DNA of 64,000 nt from Castor canadensis (taxonomy: Eukaryota > Chordata > Mammalia > Rodentia > Castoridae): NCBI RefSeq assembly GCF_047511655.1, contig NC_133401.1, forward strand, positions 17,358,501 through 17,422,500, read 5' to 3'. The notes under the pieces are model-generated. The model ran no database searches, was not told where the DNA came from, and worked only from the letters and a program-made list of their open reading frames with translations. The translations under genes and the position numbers were made by a program. This document shows, piece after piece, positions 22,251 to 39,065 of this stretch; positions within the stretch are counted from its first letter, which is position 1, and each line of letters opens with the position of its first letter.

Positions 22251-22291
22251 CTGATTGGCTGTCTTCCGTCATCATCTGTTACCATGGTGAC
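22251..22291 (+). promoter_or_regulatory. CCAAT-RFX module B
   Basis: ctgattgg at 22251-22258 and gttaccatggtgac at 22278-22291, with exactly the same 19-base gap as module A. Over 41 ungapped bases the two modules agree at 32. A CRE half-site (cgtca, 22267-22271) sits between the two motifs. A TATA-like ttaaaaggtata follows near 22313, and AATAAA plus an A17 run lie at 22391-22439. It sits in a SINE-free island, 21930-22600. Confidence 0.55.
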
Positions 22292-22538
22292 AGCCATCCG
22301 CTCTCCTGGTTGTTAAAAGGTATAGATGCTTATGGGGTTTCTGTAGCTAAATCAGAACCGAATCCTTGATGCCATTCTCCTACAAACAGAAATAAAAGCC
22401 TGTGATTTCTCGAGTTCTTATTTAAAAAAAAAAAAAAAACGCCGTGGAGGATCTGCGTGTCACTGAAGTGGACCAGAGCGCTCAGCCCGCGCGCAGTCAC
22501 ACCCCTTGGGCACCGCGATGGCGCTGAAGCCCATCAGA

Positions 22539-22555
22539 GCGCCCCCCGGTGGCCA
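22539..22555 (-). promoter_or_regulatory. Strong candidate CTCF site
   Basis: gcgccccccggtggcca matches the reverse CTCF core with one mismatch in the conserved 14 bases. It lies in CpG-containing, SINE-free sequence. Confidence 0.5.
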
Positions 22556-22594
22556 GTGCGTGAATAGCCAGGCATTGAGCTCTGCCCTCTACAT

Positions 22595-23120
22595 TCTCCA
22601 TTGTCACCACAGCCCCTAAAGGAAGGAATTGTGACACCCCTGCTTTTCTACAGACGAGCACCCCGAAAACAGAGAGGTTAAGTCTGCTGCCCAAAGTCAC
22701 ACAGCCAAAAACTGGAGGAGACGATTTTAACATTTAAACTCAGATCTCTATTAGGCAGAAACCCTCAGTGTAGAGGGAGTGTGGTAAGACCCAAAAGGCT
22801 CCCGATCCACTCTCAAGAAGGGACGGTACAAGACCGATTGGATCTGTCAGGAGGAGGCATTCAAAACCCAGCAGTCATAATAAATTAAGGCTCGTAGATA
22901 TTGAACCCTTACTTTGTTCTGTATTAGAGACGTATAATCCACTAAATCCTCCTCACAAGTTTAGAAAGAAAAATTATCACTGTGCCCATTTCACAGAGAA
23001 GGAGACTGAGGTTCAGAGAGGCCCATTAAAAGTGCCAGAGGTCACGTGACGGGAAGTCTTGGAACCAGAGCTGTGAACTCGTGTTTGCCTGGCTCCAAAG
23101 CATCTGTGCTTTTCCATGAC
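22595..23120 (-). repeat. Two minus-oriented MIR elements
   Basis: 22595-22740 (aacagagaggttaagtctgc, cccaaagtcacacagcc) and 22960-23120 (tgcccatttcacagagaagg, tttgcctggctccaaagc). Confidence 0.75.
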
Positions 23121-23214
23121 ACCATTTAGGAGGAGAGACAGGCTTGAACATGAGCCTGGGCCTGGTGGAGTGCTTTCTGGGCCCAGGAGACAGCGGTCAT
23201 TTTTAGATTAGCTG

Positions 23215-23400
23215 CTTCTCACTTGACCCAATTATTTTGTTGCTGCATAACAAATCACTCCCAAGTCTGTGGTGAAAACAATAATTATTTAGTTTGTTGA
23301 TAAACGTGCAAATTGGAGAAGATTGGGCAGGGGAAGTCTCTGCTCCGTGTGGGTGTTTTCTGGATTGCATCAGAGGCCACACTCAACATGGCACCCCTGG
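23215..23400 (+). mobile_element. Fossil MLT1-like LTR fragment
   Basis: ttgttgctgcataacaaatc and gtctgtggtgaaaacaataa follow MLT1-type LTR starts. Old and broken. Confidence 0.5.
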
Positions 23401-23402
23401 AA

Positions 23403-24140
23403 TACGGTGTGGCTCAGTGGTAGGGAGCTTGCCTGGGCTCCATGTTCCATCCCCAGCACCACGAGGGAAAAAGAGAAGACAGGAGGAATGGACGGAGTAC
23501 GGGAGAGAAGGGGGGAGAGAGAAGAGAGAGAAAGAAAGAAGAAAGAAAGGAAGGAAGGAAGGAAGGAAGGAAGGAAGGAAGGAAGGAAGGAAGGAAGGAA
23601 GGAAGGAAGGAAGGAAAAGAAAAGAAAAGAAAGAGAAAGAAATCGAGCCAGGCTCCAGTGGCCCACGCCTGTAATCCTTAGCTACTCAGGAGGCAGAGAT
23701 CAGGAGGATTGAGGTTCGAAGCTAGCCCAGGCAAATAGTTCTCAAGACCCTATCTTGAAAAACCCTTCACAAAAAAAGGCTGGTGGAGTGGCTCAAGGCG
23801 TAGGCCCTCAGTTCAAGCCCCAGTATGGAAGGAAGGAAGGAAGGAAGGGGAAAGACAGGGTGAAGAGAAAACCCACAGAATGAGAAATTTGCAAATCATA
23901 CATCTGATCATAGTCAAAAATGTCTTAAGAACACAATTCAAGCCGGTGATAGTGGTACATGCGTGTAATCCCAGCACTTGGTGGGTGGAGGCAGGAGGAT
24001 CATAAATTTGAGGCCAGCCTAGGATACACAGAAACACTCAAAAAAAAAAAAAAAAAAGAGGCAGTGGTGTGGCTCAAGCAGTAGAGTGCTGCCTAGCAAG
24101 TGCAAGGCCCTGAGTTCAAACCCCAGTACCACCAAAAAAA
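23403..24140 (+). repeat. ID, (GGAA)n array and two B1-dID SINEs
   Basis: ID-like copy at 23403-23465, purine tract leading to an uninterrupted (GGAA)n of about 68 bases at 23547-23614, composite SINE at 23641-23825 with a short second (GGAA)n, and another composite at 23940-24140. Confidence 0.85.
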
Positions 24141-24215
24141 CTGATTGTGGTGATGATTGTACCATTTATAAATACACTTCAAACCACTGAATTGCACTTT
24201 CAAAGAGTGAATTTC
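24139..24215 (+). repeat. L1M-type 3' end fragment
   Basis: ttgtggtgatgattgtacc and aaaccactgaattgcacttt follow old L1 3' ends. Confidence 0.6.
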
Positions 24216-24216
24216 A

Positions 24217-24735
24217 AGCTGGGCACCAGTGGCTCACACCTGCAGTCCTAGCAACTCAGGAATCAGAGATCAGGAGGATCACGGTTCAAAGCCAGCCCAG
24301 CAAATAATTTGAGAGACTCGATCTCGAAAACAACCCATCACAACAAAAGGGCTGATGGAACAGCTCAAGTGGTAGAGTGACTACCTAGCAAGCAGAAGGC
24401 CCTGAGTTCAAACCCCAGTACTGAAAAAAAAAAGAGGTTTTTGGTTGTTTTGTTTTGTTTCATTTTTGCTGTATCTCAAACTCTTTGATCATGAATCATA
24501 ATTTCTTAAAAAAAAAAAAAAAAAAAAAAGGCTGGGCCCCAGTGGCTCACGCCTGTAATCCTAGCTACTCAGGAAGCAGAGATTAGGAGGATCGAGGTTC
24601 AAAGCCAGCCCAGACAATTATTTCACAAGACCCTATCTCGAAAAACCTATCACACACAAAAACAGCTGGGGAGTGGCTCAAGATGAAGGCCCTGAGTTCA
24701 AACCCCATTACCGCAAAAAGAAAAAGAAAAAAAAC
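24217..24735 (+). repeat. Two B1-dID SINEs
   Basis: 24217-24440 (ccagtggctcacacctgcag) and 24531-24735 (cacgcctgtaatcctagcta), separated by a poly(A) run. Confidence 0.87.
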
Positions 24736-24799
24736 CTAGCATGAAAATAGTGCTACAAATCTGTGCCCCTCTCCAGTTTTTAATTTATTTTGTTATTCA

Positions 24800-25280
24800 T
24801 GATTTTTGTTTTTGTTTTATTGGTGGTCCTGGAGTTTGAACTCATGACTTCATGCTTGCTAAGCAAGCAGCTCTACCTTTCAGCCACTCCACCAGCCCTT
24901 TTTTTTTTTTGCAGTGCTGGGAACCTACACTTTGAGCCACTTCACCAGCCCTTCTTTGTGTTGGGTTTAGGGTCTCAAGAACTATTTGCTTAGGCTGGCT
25001 TTGAACCTTGATCCTCCTGATCCCTGCCTCCTGAATAGCTAGGATTACAGACATAAGTCACCATTCCTGGCTCTTTTTTCTTCTTTTAATAAGATAGGGT
25101 CTCACTATGTCACTCAGGCTGGTCTTGAACTCCTGGCCTCTCCTTCTCCTCAATACCTAGAACTACAGGTATGTACCACAGCCCAACTGTTTTTTCTCTC
25201 TTCCCCTGTGGTTCGATGTAGGCCAGAGCCTCATCCATGCTAGGCAAGTGTTTTACCACTGAACCACACACCAGCCCTAC
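24800..25280 (-). repeat. Cluster of minus SINE pieces
   Basis: ID-like half at 24813-24900, composite at 24900-25070, B1 at 25085-25190 (cactatgtcactcaggctgg) and ID-like at 25200-25280. Confidence 0.82.
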
Positions 25281-25494
25281 AGGTTCTTAAAAATCCAGTG
25301 TAATTGCAAATTATACAAGTGAAAGTACCTCAAACTCACAGCCAAACTTGAGTCATCCTGGACACATTCCTGCTCATTTTCATTTTGAAAATACTTCCAA
25401 GGCTGCAGATTTTTGTTCATGCAGTCAACAGCCAAAGACCTACAGGTAGACCCTTCCCTGTTCCTGAGGACTGTAGTTCCATAAACAAAATGCC

Positions 25495-25900
25495 AGGGCT
25501 GGCAGAGTGGCTCAAGTGATAGAGTGCCTGCCTAGCAAGGATAAGGCCGTGAGTTAAAAAAAATGCATTTGGAAATTTGGGGGTGGGGAGGGTCTTGAAA
25601 ATAGTGCAGCAGACAGCATAAAAGAAATTCAACATATGAAAGAATTCAAATTAAGGTGCAAAAATGAAATGCTGGAGTGCCAGGTATGGTAGTACAAGCC
25701 TGTAATCCCAGCACTCACTCTAGAAGCAGAGGCAGGAGGATCACAACTTCCAGGCCAGCCCTTGCTGCACAGTGAGACCCTGTGTCACAAAACCAAGGTC
25801 TGGGAATGTGACTCATTGTTAAGTGCACTTGCTTCTCATGCACCCTGGGTTCCATCCCCAGCACCACCAAAAAAAAAAAAAAAAAAAAAAAAAAACCCCG
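25495..25900 (+). repeat. ID-like half and B1-ID composite
   Basis: 25495-25565 (tggctcaagtgatagagtgc) and 25676-25890 (tagtacaagcctgtaatccc) ending in a ~35-base A-run. Confidence 0.82.
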
Positions 25901-26084
25901 ACCAAACCAAAAGACCACTGTAGAGCAGTGGTTTTCCCCTCATAATTGGGAACTGTGACCAAGAAAGGGCGGGAAGGGGGAAAGGAAAAATCAGAGGACT
26001 TAAACTCCAAATGTGAAGAAACATGAAAACATAAACCGATTTATTTGCTTATAGTTTTCTTTTTAAGTACACACAGGATGGTAT

Positions 26085-26345
26085 TAAATTCGTTACACAT
26101 TATTGCATCACAATATTGCCACAAACTCAGCTGCTAAAAATACACAAATTTATTATCTCACAGTTTCTGTGGGCCAGGAATTCCAGCTCAGGCTTGTTAG
26201 GGGCACAGTAGCAGTGCCAGCCACTGAGGACAAAGAGTATGTCACACCCCACGCTTGGACATCAAATCCAAAGAAAGGAAACTGCTTGACCTTTAGAACA
26301 CAACCCGGGGGTTGGGACCCCACAATCCGTTTACACACATGTCAG
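26085..26345 (+). mobile_element. Fossil MLT1-like LTR fragment
   Basis: acaaatttattatctcacag and tttctgtgggccaggaattc match MLT1-type LTR wording. Old and broken. Confidence 0.55.
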
Positions 26346-26348
26346 ACC

Positions 26349-26765
26349 CTGTACGTCTCAGTCTCTTCTTGCTGCTATAACAAAACACCCTTAGTCTGTG
26401 TAATTTATAAATCACAGAGGTGTACTGCTCCCAGTTCTGAAGGCTGGGAATTCTGAGACAAGATGACAGCAGATAGGGTGTTTAGTGGGTTTTCTATGTC
26501 TATTCACCTGATGGAAGGAAGAAAAGGGCTCCCTCCTGCCTCTTCCCCCCTCATCCTTCCCCCACCCAGACTGGGGCTTGAACTCAGGGCCTCACTCTTG
26601 CTAGGCAGGCACTCTACCACTTGAGCCACTCCGCCAGTCCTATAAGGGCACTCATCACCTCTCAAAGGCCTCATCCTTTAGCGCCACTGCCTTGGGAGGT
26701 AGTTCCAACTCTGAACTTGGGGGTGTGCAGGCATTCAGACCATAGCTCCCTAGCACCCACACCCC
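26349..26765 (+). repeat. Old interspersed repeat, family uncertain, with an ID-like SINE inserted
   Basis: gctgctataacaaaacaccc at the start and gcattcagaccatagc at the end belong to a common mammalian repeat that I recognise but cannot name with confidence (possibly MaLR-related). A minus ID-like copy splits it at 26565-26640. 26766-27030 shows nothing clear. Confidence 0.5.
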
Positions 26766-27031
26766 TTAGCAGAAACTATAAGCCCTCATGACCTGGCCCC
26801 TCCCTGCCTCTTTGTCTTCCTGGTTCCTTATCCCCTTCCTCCCTGTGGTAAAGTTTAAGATGGCTATGGCTACCAGCTCCAGACCACACCTTTCAGCTCC
26901 CCCTTACAACTGGGATGGCCACAGCCAAGACTAGGCGAATGGGATTCCCACAGAAATGCAAGGATGCCATGTCTGAGTCACCTTCTATGGCAGGGAATAG
27001 TCAATGTTTAGCATAAAGGAACTACTCTAGT

Positions 27032-27400
27032 GCCAGGTGTAGTGGCACACACCTGTAATCCCAGCAGTCACTGTGGGCAAACAGGGAGATGTCTCCCAGC
27101 ATCTCTTGTGGTGAGGTCAGTCATGGCAAAGTTCTAGCCATTGATATCAGTACGAAATGCTGGGTGTGATGGCACACACTTTAATCCCAGCACCCCGGAG
27201 GCTGAGGCAGGAGCACTGCAAATTCAAGGTCAGCCTGGGCTACAGCAAGACTCTCTCAAAACAAAACAAAACAAAACAAAATGAAGCAAAAACCAAAGGG
27301 CTGGAGGTGTGGCTCAAGTGGTAGAGCACCTGCTTTGCAAGTGTGAGGCCCTGAGTTCAAACCCCAGCACTGCCAAAAAATAAAAATAAAAAATAAAGTT
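27032..27400 (+). repeat. B1 fragment and B1-dID composite
   Basis: 27032-27080 is a B1 start only. 27155-27400 is a complete composite with an (AAAAC)n linker and the ID half ctggaggtgtggctcaagtg. Confidence 0.82.
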
Positions 27401-27409
27401 AGACAAGAA

Positions 27410-28005
27410 AAATGGAGTAGTAAAAATTATATGATTCACCTAAAAGAAGAAAAAAGAGCAGATCAATCCGATAGGATGCAATCAGCAAGATAACAAACTG
27501 CAACCAAACCATATGATTAATCACACTAAATGTAAATGGGTTAGATATTCCAATTAAGGTACAGAGACTGTCAGACTAGATTAAAAAGCCAGACCCAGCT
27601 ACATGCTGTCGATAAGAAACACTTTAGCTGGGTGTGGTGGCACACAACTAAAATCTCAGCACTCAGGAGGCAGAGGCAGGAGGATCACAAGTTCCAGGTC
27701 AGCTTGGGCTACACAGCAAAGCCCTGTCTATAAAAAAAAAATCACAATAATAATCTAAGGGGTTGGAAACATGGTTTAAGTGGTAGAGCACCTGCCTAGC
27801 AAGCTTGAGGACCAAAGTTCAAATCCCAGTACTACCAACAAAATAATAACCTAATGGTCAAAGAAAAAAATCACAAGGGAAATTAGAAAACATCTGAACT
27901 CAATAAAATTAAAACCACAATATACCAAAATGTGTAGGATATAGCTAAAGTGGTTCTGAGAGGGAAATTTTCATCTTTAAAATCTTGTATTAGACAAGAA
28001 TCTAT
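27410..28005 (+). repeat. L1 ORF2 fragment interrupted by a SINE
   Basis: cactaaatgtaaatgggtta and cagacccagctacatgctgt, then after a B1-dID insertion (27627-27845) aagggaaattagaaaacat and gttctgagagggaaatttt, all reading as L1 ORF2 in the plus direction. Compared with L1, a piece between the two parts seems missing. Not coding. Confidence 0.75.
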
Positions 28006-28019
28006 CACTGATCAGGACA

Positions 28020-28915
28020 GAGTGTAGTGGTTAGGAATATGGAACCTGAAACCAAGCATGAGGCCCTGAGTCCAAACCCCAGTTCTGCCAAAAAAAAAAA
28101 ATTCATTCCTATTTCTAGAGCAGTGCTGGTAATTTGAATATAACACAAGCCACTTAGCTTACTGGTCATCCTAACTCAGTACATTTGGAGCTGCCACTGA
28201 CATTCTTATCTGATTAGAACCTGGGACAAATCAGGAGTCCAGAAGCCCAGAAAGTCCCTGGAAGGTCACAAATGTCATTTTCAAATCTTAGGAAAGAGGG
28301 ACTTGGATACTAGGTTACCAAACTCAGAAAATAGAAATAAAGGATGCTGGCCAGGAGCCAGTGGTTCACACCTGTAATCCCAGCTACTCAGGAGGCAGAG
28401 ATCAGGAGGATCTCGGTTCAAAGCCTCCCCACAGGCAAATAGTTCAAGAGACAATAGCTCAAAAAAAAACCCTTCACAAAAAAGGGCTCGTGGAGTGGCT
28501 CGAGGTGTAGGCCCTGAGTTCAAGTCACAGTAATGAAAAAAAAAAAGAGGGTGCTCAGTGGAATTTGAATTTAGTGCTGGTGGAGTGGTAGAGTGCCTGT
28601 GTAGCAAGCCTAGCAAGCAAAAGACCCTGAGTTCAAGTCCCAGTACTGCCCTCCCCCCCAAAAAAGAAGAAAGAGAAACATTTAAGTGTAAGTGTGTCCC
28701 CTACATTTCTGCTGAAAAATACTTTTTTGCAGTACTGGGATTTGAACTCTGAGCCTACACCTTGAGTCACTCCACCAGCCCTTTTTTTGTGAAGAGTTTT
28801 TTGAATAAGGGTCTCTTGAACTATTTGCCCAGGCTGGCTTTGAACGACAATCTTCCTGATCTCTGCCTCCTGAGTAGCTGGGATTACAGGCATGAGACAC
28901 CGAGGAGCAGCCTAA
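28020..28915. repeat. SINE cluster upstream of CALM3
   Basis: SINE remnant at 28020-28105, plus composite at 28345-28545, plus ID-like at 28570-28655, minus composite at 28720-28915. 28110-28344 is unassigned. These are the last SINEs before an ~11.8-kb SINE-free zone. Confidence 0.8.
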
Positions 28916-29149
28916 TCAAAATTCTTGTATGATGGGGTGCAGTTAGCCTCAAGATTACTGGAACCAAGAAGTAAATGTCTAAAAAACTCTTAGCCTCTTC
29001 ACTTTTCCGCTTTGTCATTTTTATTCCTCCCTCTTCTTGACACTTTATTCTCTTAGATGGGACCAGAGTGGGAAAAAAAAAAAAAAAACCATAATCATTT
29101 TTACAGGAAGGACCTCTTCCTCTCCAGCTTTACCACCCAAAGGCTCCAG

Positions 29150-29930
29150 TGCCAAAAATTCCAGGGAAGGTTTCTCATTGGTTCAGCCTACGTTCTGAAT
29201 GGATGGGAAATAATGATTGGCCTAGCTTGATTCACTTGCCCATACTTCAGCCAATCACCGCAGCGGGGCGGAGACACACGGTAACCTCGGCTCCCATTCT
29301 AAACGGGAAGGGGGGGGCTTTCGTCTGAGCTCCAGGGAGCAAACACTGTAGTCTCGGGTAACCTAATCAATAATTCTTTATTCTTTCTTCTCCCCTGGCT
29401 GGGATCCTGGAAGGAGTGAGCGAGTCAAGTTGTCCAGCAGATGACAGTGGTTGAGAAACATGGTCTCCCCAGCCCAGCCAAAACTCAGGTCTCGGCATAC
29501 AGCAGGCGCCCAGTTCATGTCTGTCGAATGAGTGGCTGAATTAACGATCTGTTCCCAGAGCCGGTCCTGGGACAGAATACAACTTCGTACCCGCTGAGCG
29601 GATCCACAGTGAAGCGGGGGTAAGGGTCCCTCACGCCCGTGGAGCGCCTCTTAGGCAATGGGCAGAACCTTGAAGACCCCGCCACCGCGCAGGGGCCCTT
29701 GGGGGCGGGGCTTCCGGGCCCTTAGGGGCGGGGCTTTCAGGACCCACATTTTGGAATGAACCATTTTCCACTTGTTAGAGGGGAGAGACGAGAAAGTCTT
29801 TCTGCATCTTTCGCCAGCCCTTCACCACTCCCAAGTCACAAAGGCAACATATTTGCATCTTCAATAGGCACTCGATTTTCCCCTTCACCTTATTATGCCT
29901 TACGGCTCCACGCAGCCGCATAATTCGCGC
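29150..29930 (+). promoter_or_regulatory. CALM3: Distal CALM3 upstream region with CCAAT boxes and GC boxes
   Basis: SINE-free, with cattgg (29177), gattgg (29216) and ccaatc (29264), a duplicated gggggcggggctt / aggggcggggctt pair at 29700-29740, and an octamer-like atttgcat near 29851. An L2-like scrap lies at 29490-29550. The regulatory role is inferred from motifs and position. Confidence 0.4.
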
Positions 29931-30486
29931 TTCCCCACCAATGCCGCACAGTGGCTCATCCCAGTTTGACGCATTGCAGGGAAGGTCTAACCAATCGGCG
30001 CTGCGCTCTCATTTCCGCTATGGGACGGGCCCAATAGCGACGCGGCTCACAAAGGGACTTGTCACGCGCCTCTGAGAAGTACCCCTCCGCCAGGGAGGAA
30101 AAAACACAGAAGGCGGGGCGCGGGCGACAGAAAGTAGTCCCGAGGCGAGAGCGAGCGCGCGCGCGCCCGGCGGCAAATCCCGCCCCTTTCCCCTCACCCG
30201 TGCTGGGGTGGAGACAAGCGATCCACGGGCCCGTCAGTGCGGAGCGCGGTGCGGAGGGATCCATAGGAGCCGCAGTGCGGCGCCGGGCGGGGCGGGGCCG
30301 GGTGAGGCGGGGCGCGCGCCGGGGCCGTTGAGGGACCGTTGGGGCGGGCGGCGGCGGCGCGGCGGCGCGCGCGCTGCGAACAGTGAGTGTGGAGGCGCGG
30401 ACGCGCGGCGGAGCTCGAGCTGCTGCAGCTGCTGCCGCCGCCGAAGGAACCTCATTCCCCGCGCTCCGGACACCTCGGGCCTCGCC
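29930..30486 (+). promoter_or_regulatory. CALM3: CALM3 CpG island, core promoter and 5' UTR
   Basis: Very CpG-dense, with ccaatc at 29993, ccaata at 30030, many gggcgg boxes and no TATA box: the usual calmodulin housekeeping type. The TSS is probably near 30370-30400, giving a 5' UTR of about 100 bases. The UTR holds a CTG/CCG-rich run (gctgctgcagctgctgccgc) at about 30417-30440, just before the start codon. Confidence 0.7.
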
Positions 30487-37498
<7,012 letters not shown>

Positions 37499-38481
37499 AG
37501 GCTGGGGCAGCTGGTGATGCCCGTTCTCCTGATCTCTCTTCTCGCGCGCGCTCTTCTCTCTCTTCCACACTCCCCTGCGTACCCCAGTTCGGTTCTAGCA
37601 AACACCGATTGATTGACTGAGAATCTGATAAAGCAACAAAAGATTTGTCCCAAGCTGCATGACTGCTCTTCTTCTTCCTGACTCCCTCCATGCCCCCTCG
37701 CATTCTTTGCCTCCCCCTTCTGTTCCCATCTTCCAGGCCTGATGCATTCATAAGAGAACCCCGCTCCCTTGAGGGAGCCTTTGCCCTCCTCCTTCCAGCC
37801 CGGGTGGCTCTCCTCCGTTTTGATTTGTTTTTTTTGTTTGTTTGTTTGTCCTTCTGGGTGCTGGGGTGGCCGCCAGCCCTGTCCTGGCCCTACAGGGAAG
37901 GGTGAGGCCCTCGCCCGGCGGGGGCGCTTACCCTTCGCTGTTGTGTGCACCCCATGATTCTGTGTGCAAGCCCAGCGGCCTGTAGGGCACAGTGCCAGGA
38001 GAACTGGGGGCGTTGAGAATTACGCAGTGAACGGATGTGGCCCAGGAAGGAACAAGGGCAAGGAGGCCTTGGAAGCTGGCATTTTTTTACCACTGGAGGG
38101 GGACAGACAGAGTGGACGGACAGCACTCAGGTTCCACTGGCTGCTGTTCTGAAACCACCTGGCTGGCTTCTGAGACTGGGCTGGGCGAGGACAGCTCATT
38201 TGGCCACTCTGCTAATCGCAGTTGTCCCTGTCTCTCCAGCAGTCTCACACTGATCTGTACACACCTGGTGCTAACACCCCGGGCCACTCCCCCATGGCGC
38301 ACCCGCCCATGAGGGCTGTGAAGGAATGGATGTGGGGATGGTCGCTGTGTAATGTGCTACTTATCCCTTTACTTTTTCTTTTTGCTCCTTAAAACTTTTA
38401 TTTTTGTCCTGACTGTGCCGGGCCAGCTGAAGGGTGGGGAGAGGGGTGCCGAGCCCCACCATGCTCATAGAACAAACCTGC

Positions 38482-38487
38482 AATAAA
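38482..38487 (+). terminator. CALM3: Proximal CALM3 polyadenylation signal
   Basis: AATAAA in caataaaacagtgctgtctg, with a T/G-containing stretch just downstream. Use would give a 3' UTR of about 1.0 kb. Confidence 0.5.
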
Positions 38488-39036
38488 ACAGTGCTGTCTG
38501 GCCGCCATGCAGAGCACGCTGCGGGCAGCCCCTGGCCTCCTGCCTGCCCGCCCACCTGTGGCACCTCCCGCTCCTGCTCCTTGGGGTGATGGCACCGCTC
38601 CTCTCCTCACCGACTGCCCCACTCCCCAGCGGAGAGCATGGTCCGCACCCGCACTGTGCCCTGGCTTCTGACTCTCGCCTCTGGGACACATCAGTCATCG
38701 TGGGCAGTTCAGTTCAGTTCAGTCTGGGTCTGTTTCCTTTTCTGTTCTCATCTGTCCCCCGCCCCCCGCCCCCCCCCCCCCCCTGCCCAGATCAGTGAAG
38801 TGGCTTTTCCTGGGACCTGCCCAGCTTGGAGACTTCTCCTCCACCCTCTGACACCAGCCTTGAGGCAGGGAGGGAGGGATGGGGCATAGCGGGAGACCCC
38901 TCCAAGAGCCGAGGGCAAGGGCAGGTAGGTGTGAGGCTGTGAACATTTTCGGAATGTTTTGTTTTTGTTTTTGTTTTTAAACCGGGCAATATTGTGTTCA
39001 GTTCAAGCTGTGAAGAAAAATATATCAATGTTTTCC

Positions 39037-39042
39037 AATAAA
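39037..39042 (+). terminator. CALM3: Distal CALM3 polyadenylation signal
   Basis: AATAAA in ttttccaataaaatacagtg, at the end of an AT-rich conserved-looking segment. Likely the main 3' end. Confidence 0.7.
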
Positions 39043-39065
39043 ATACAGTGACTACCTGATCTGGC

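Larger units (their letters stand above)
37499..39065 (+). other. CALM3: CALM3 3' UTR
   Basis: From the stop codon to just past the distal AATAAA. About 1.55 kb, which fits the long CALM3 3' UTR. Contains (TTTG)n near 37830 and a poly-C run near 38765-38783. Confidence 0.8.

Noticed and set aside
23294-23712. 126-129 codon ORFs with KEGRKEGRKEG repeats
   Set aside because: Translation of the (GGAA)n microsatellite.
18365-26345. An LTR element with internal genes
   Set aside because: The MaLR-type pieces are short, scattered and independent; no internal region is seen between them, so they are separate fossils.
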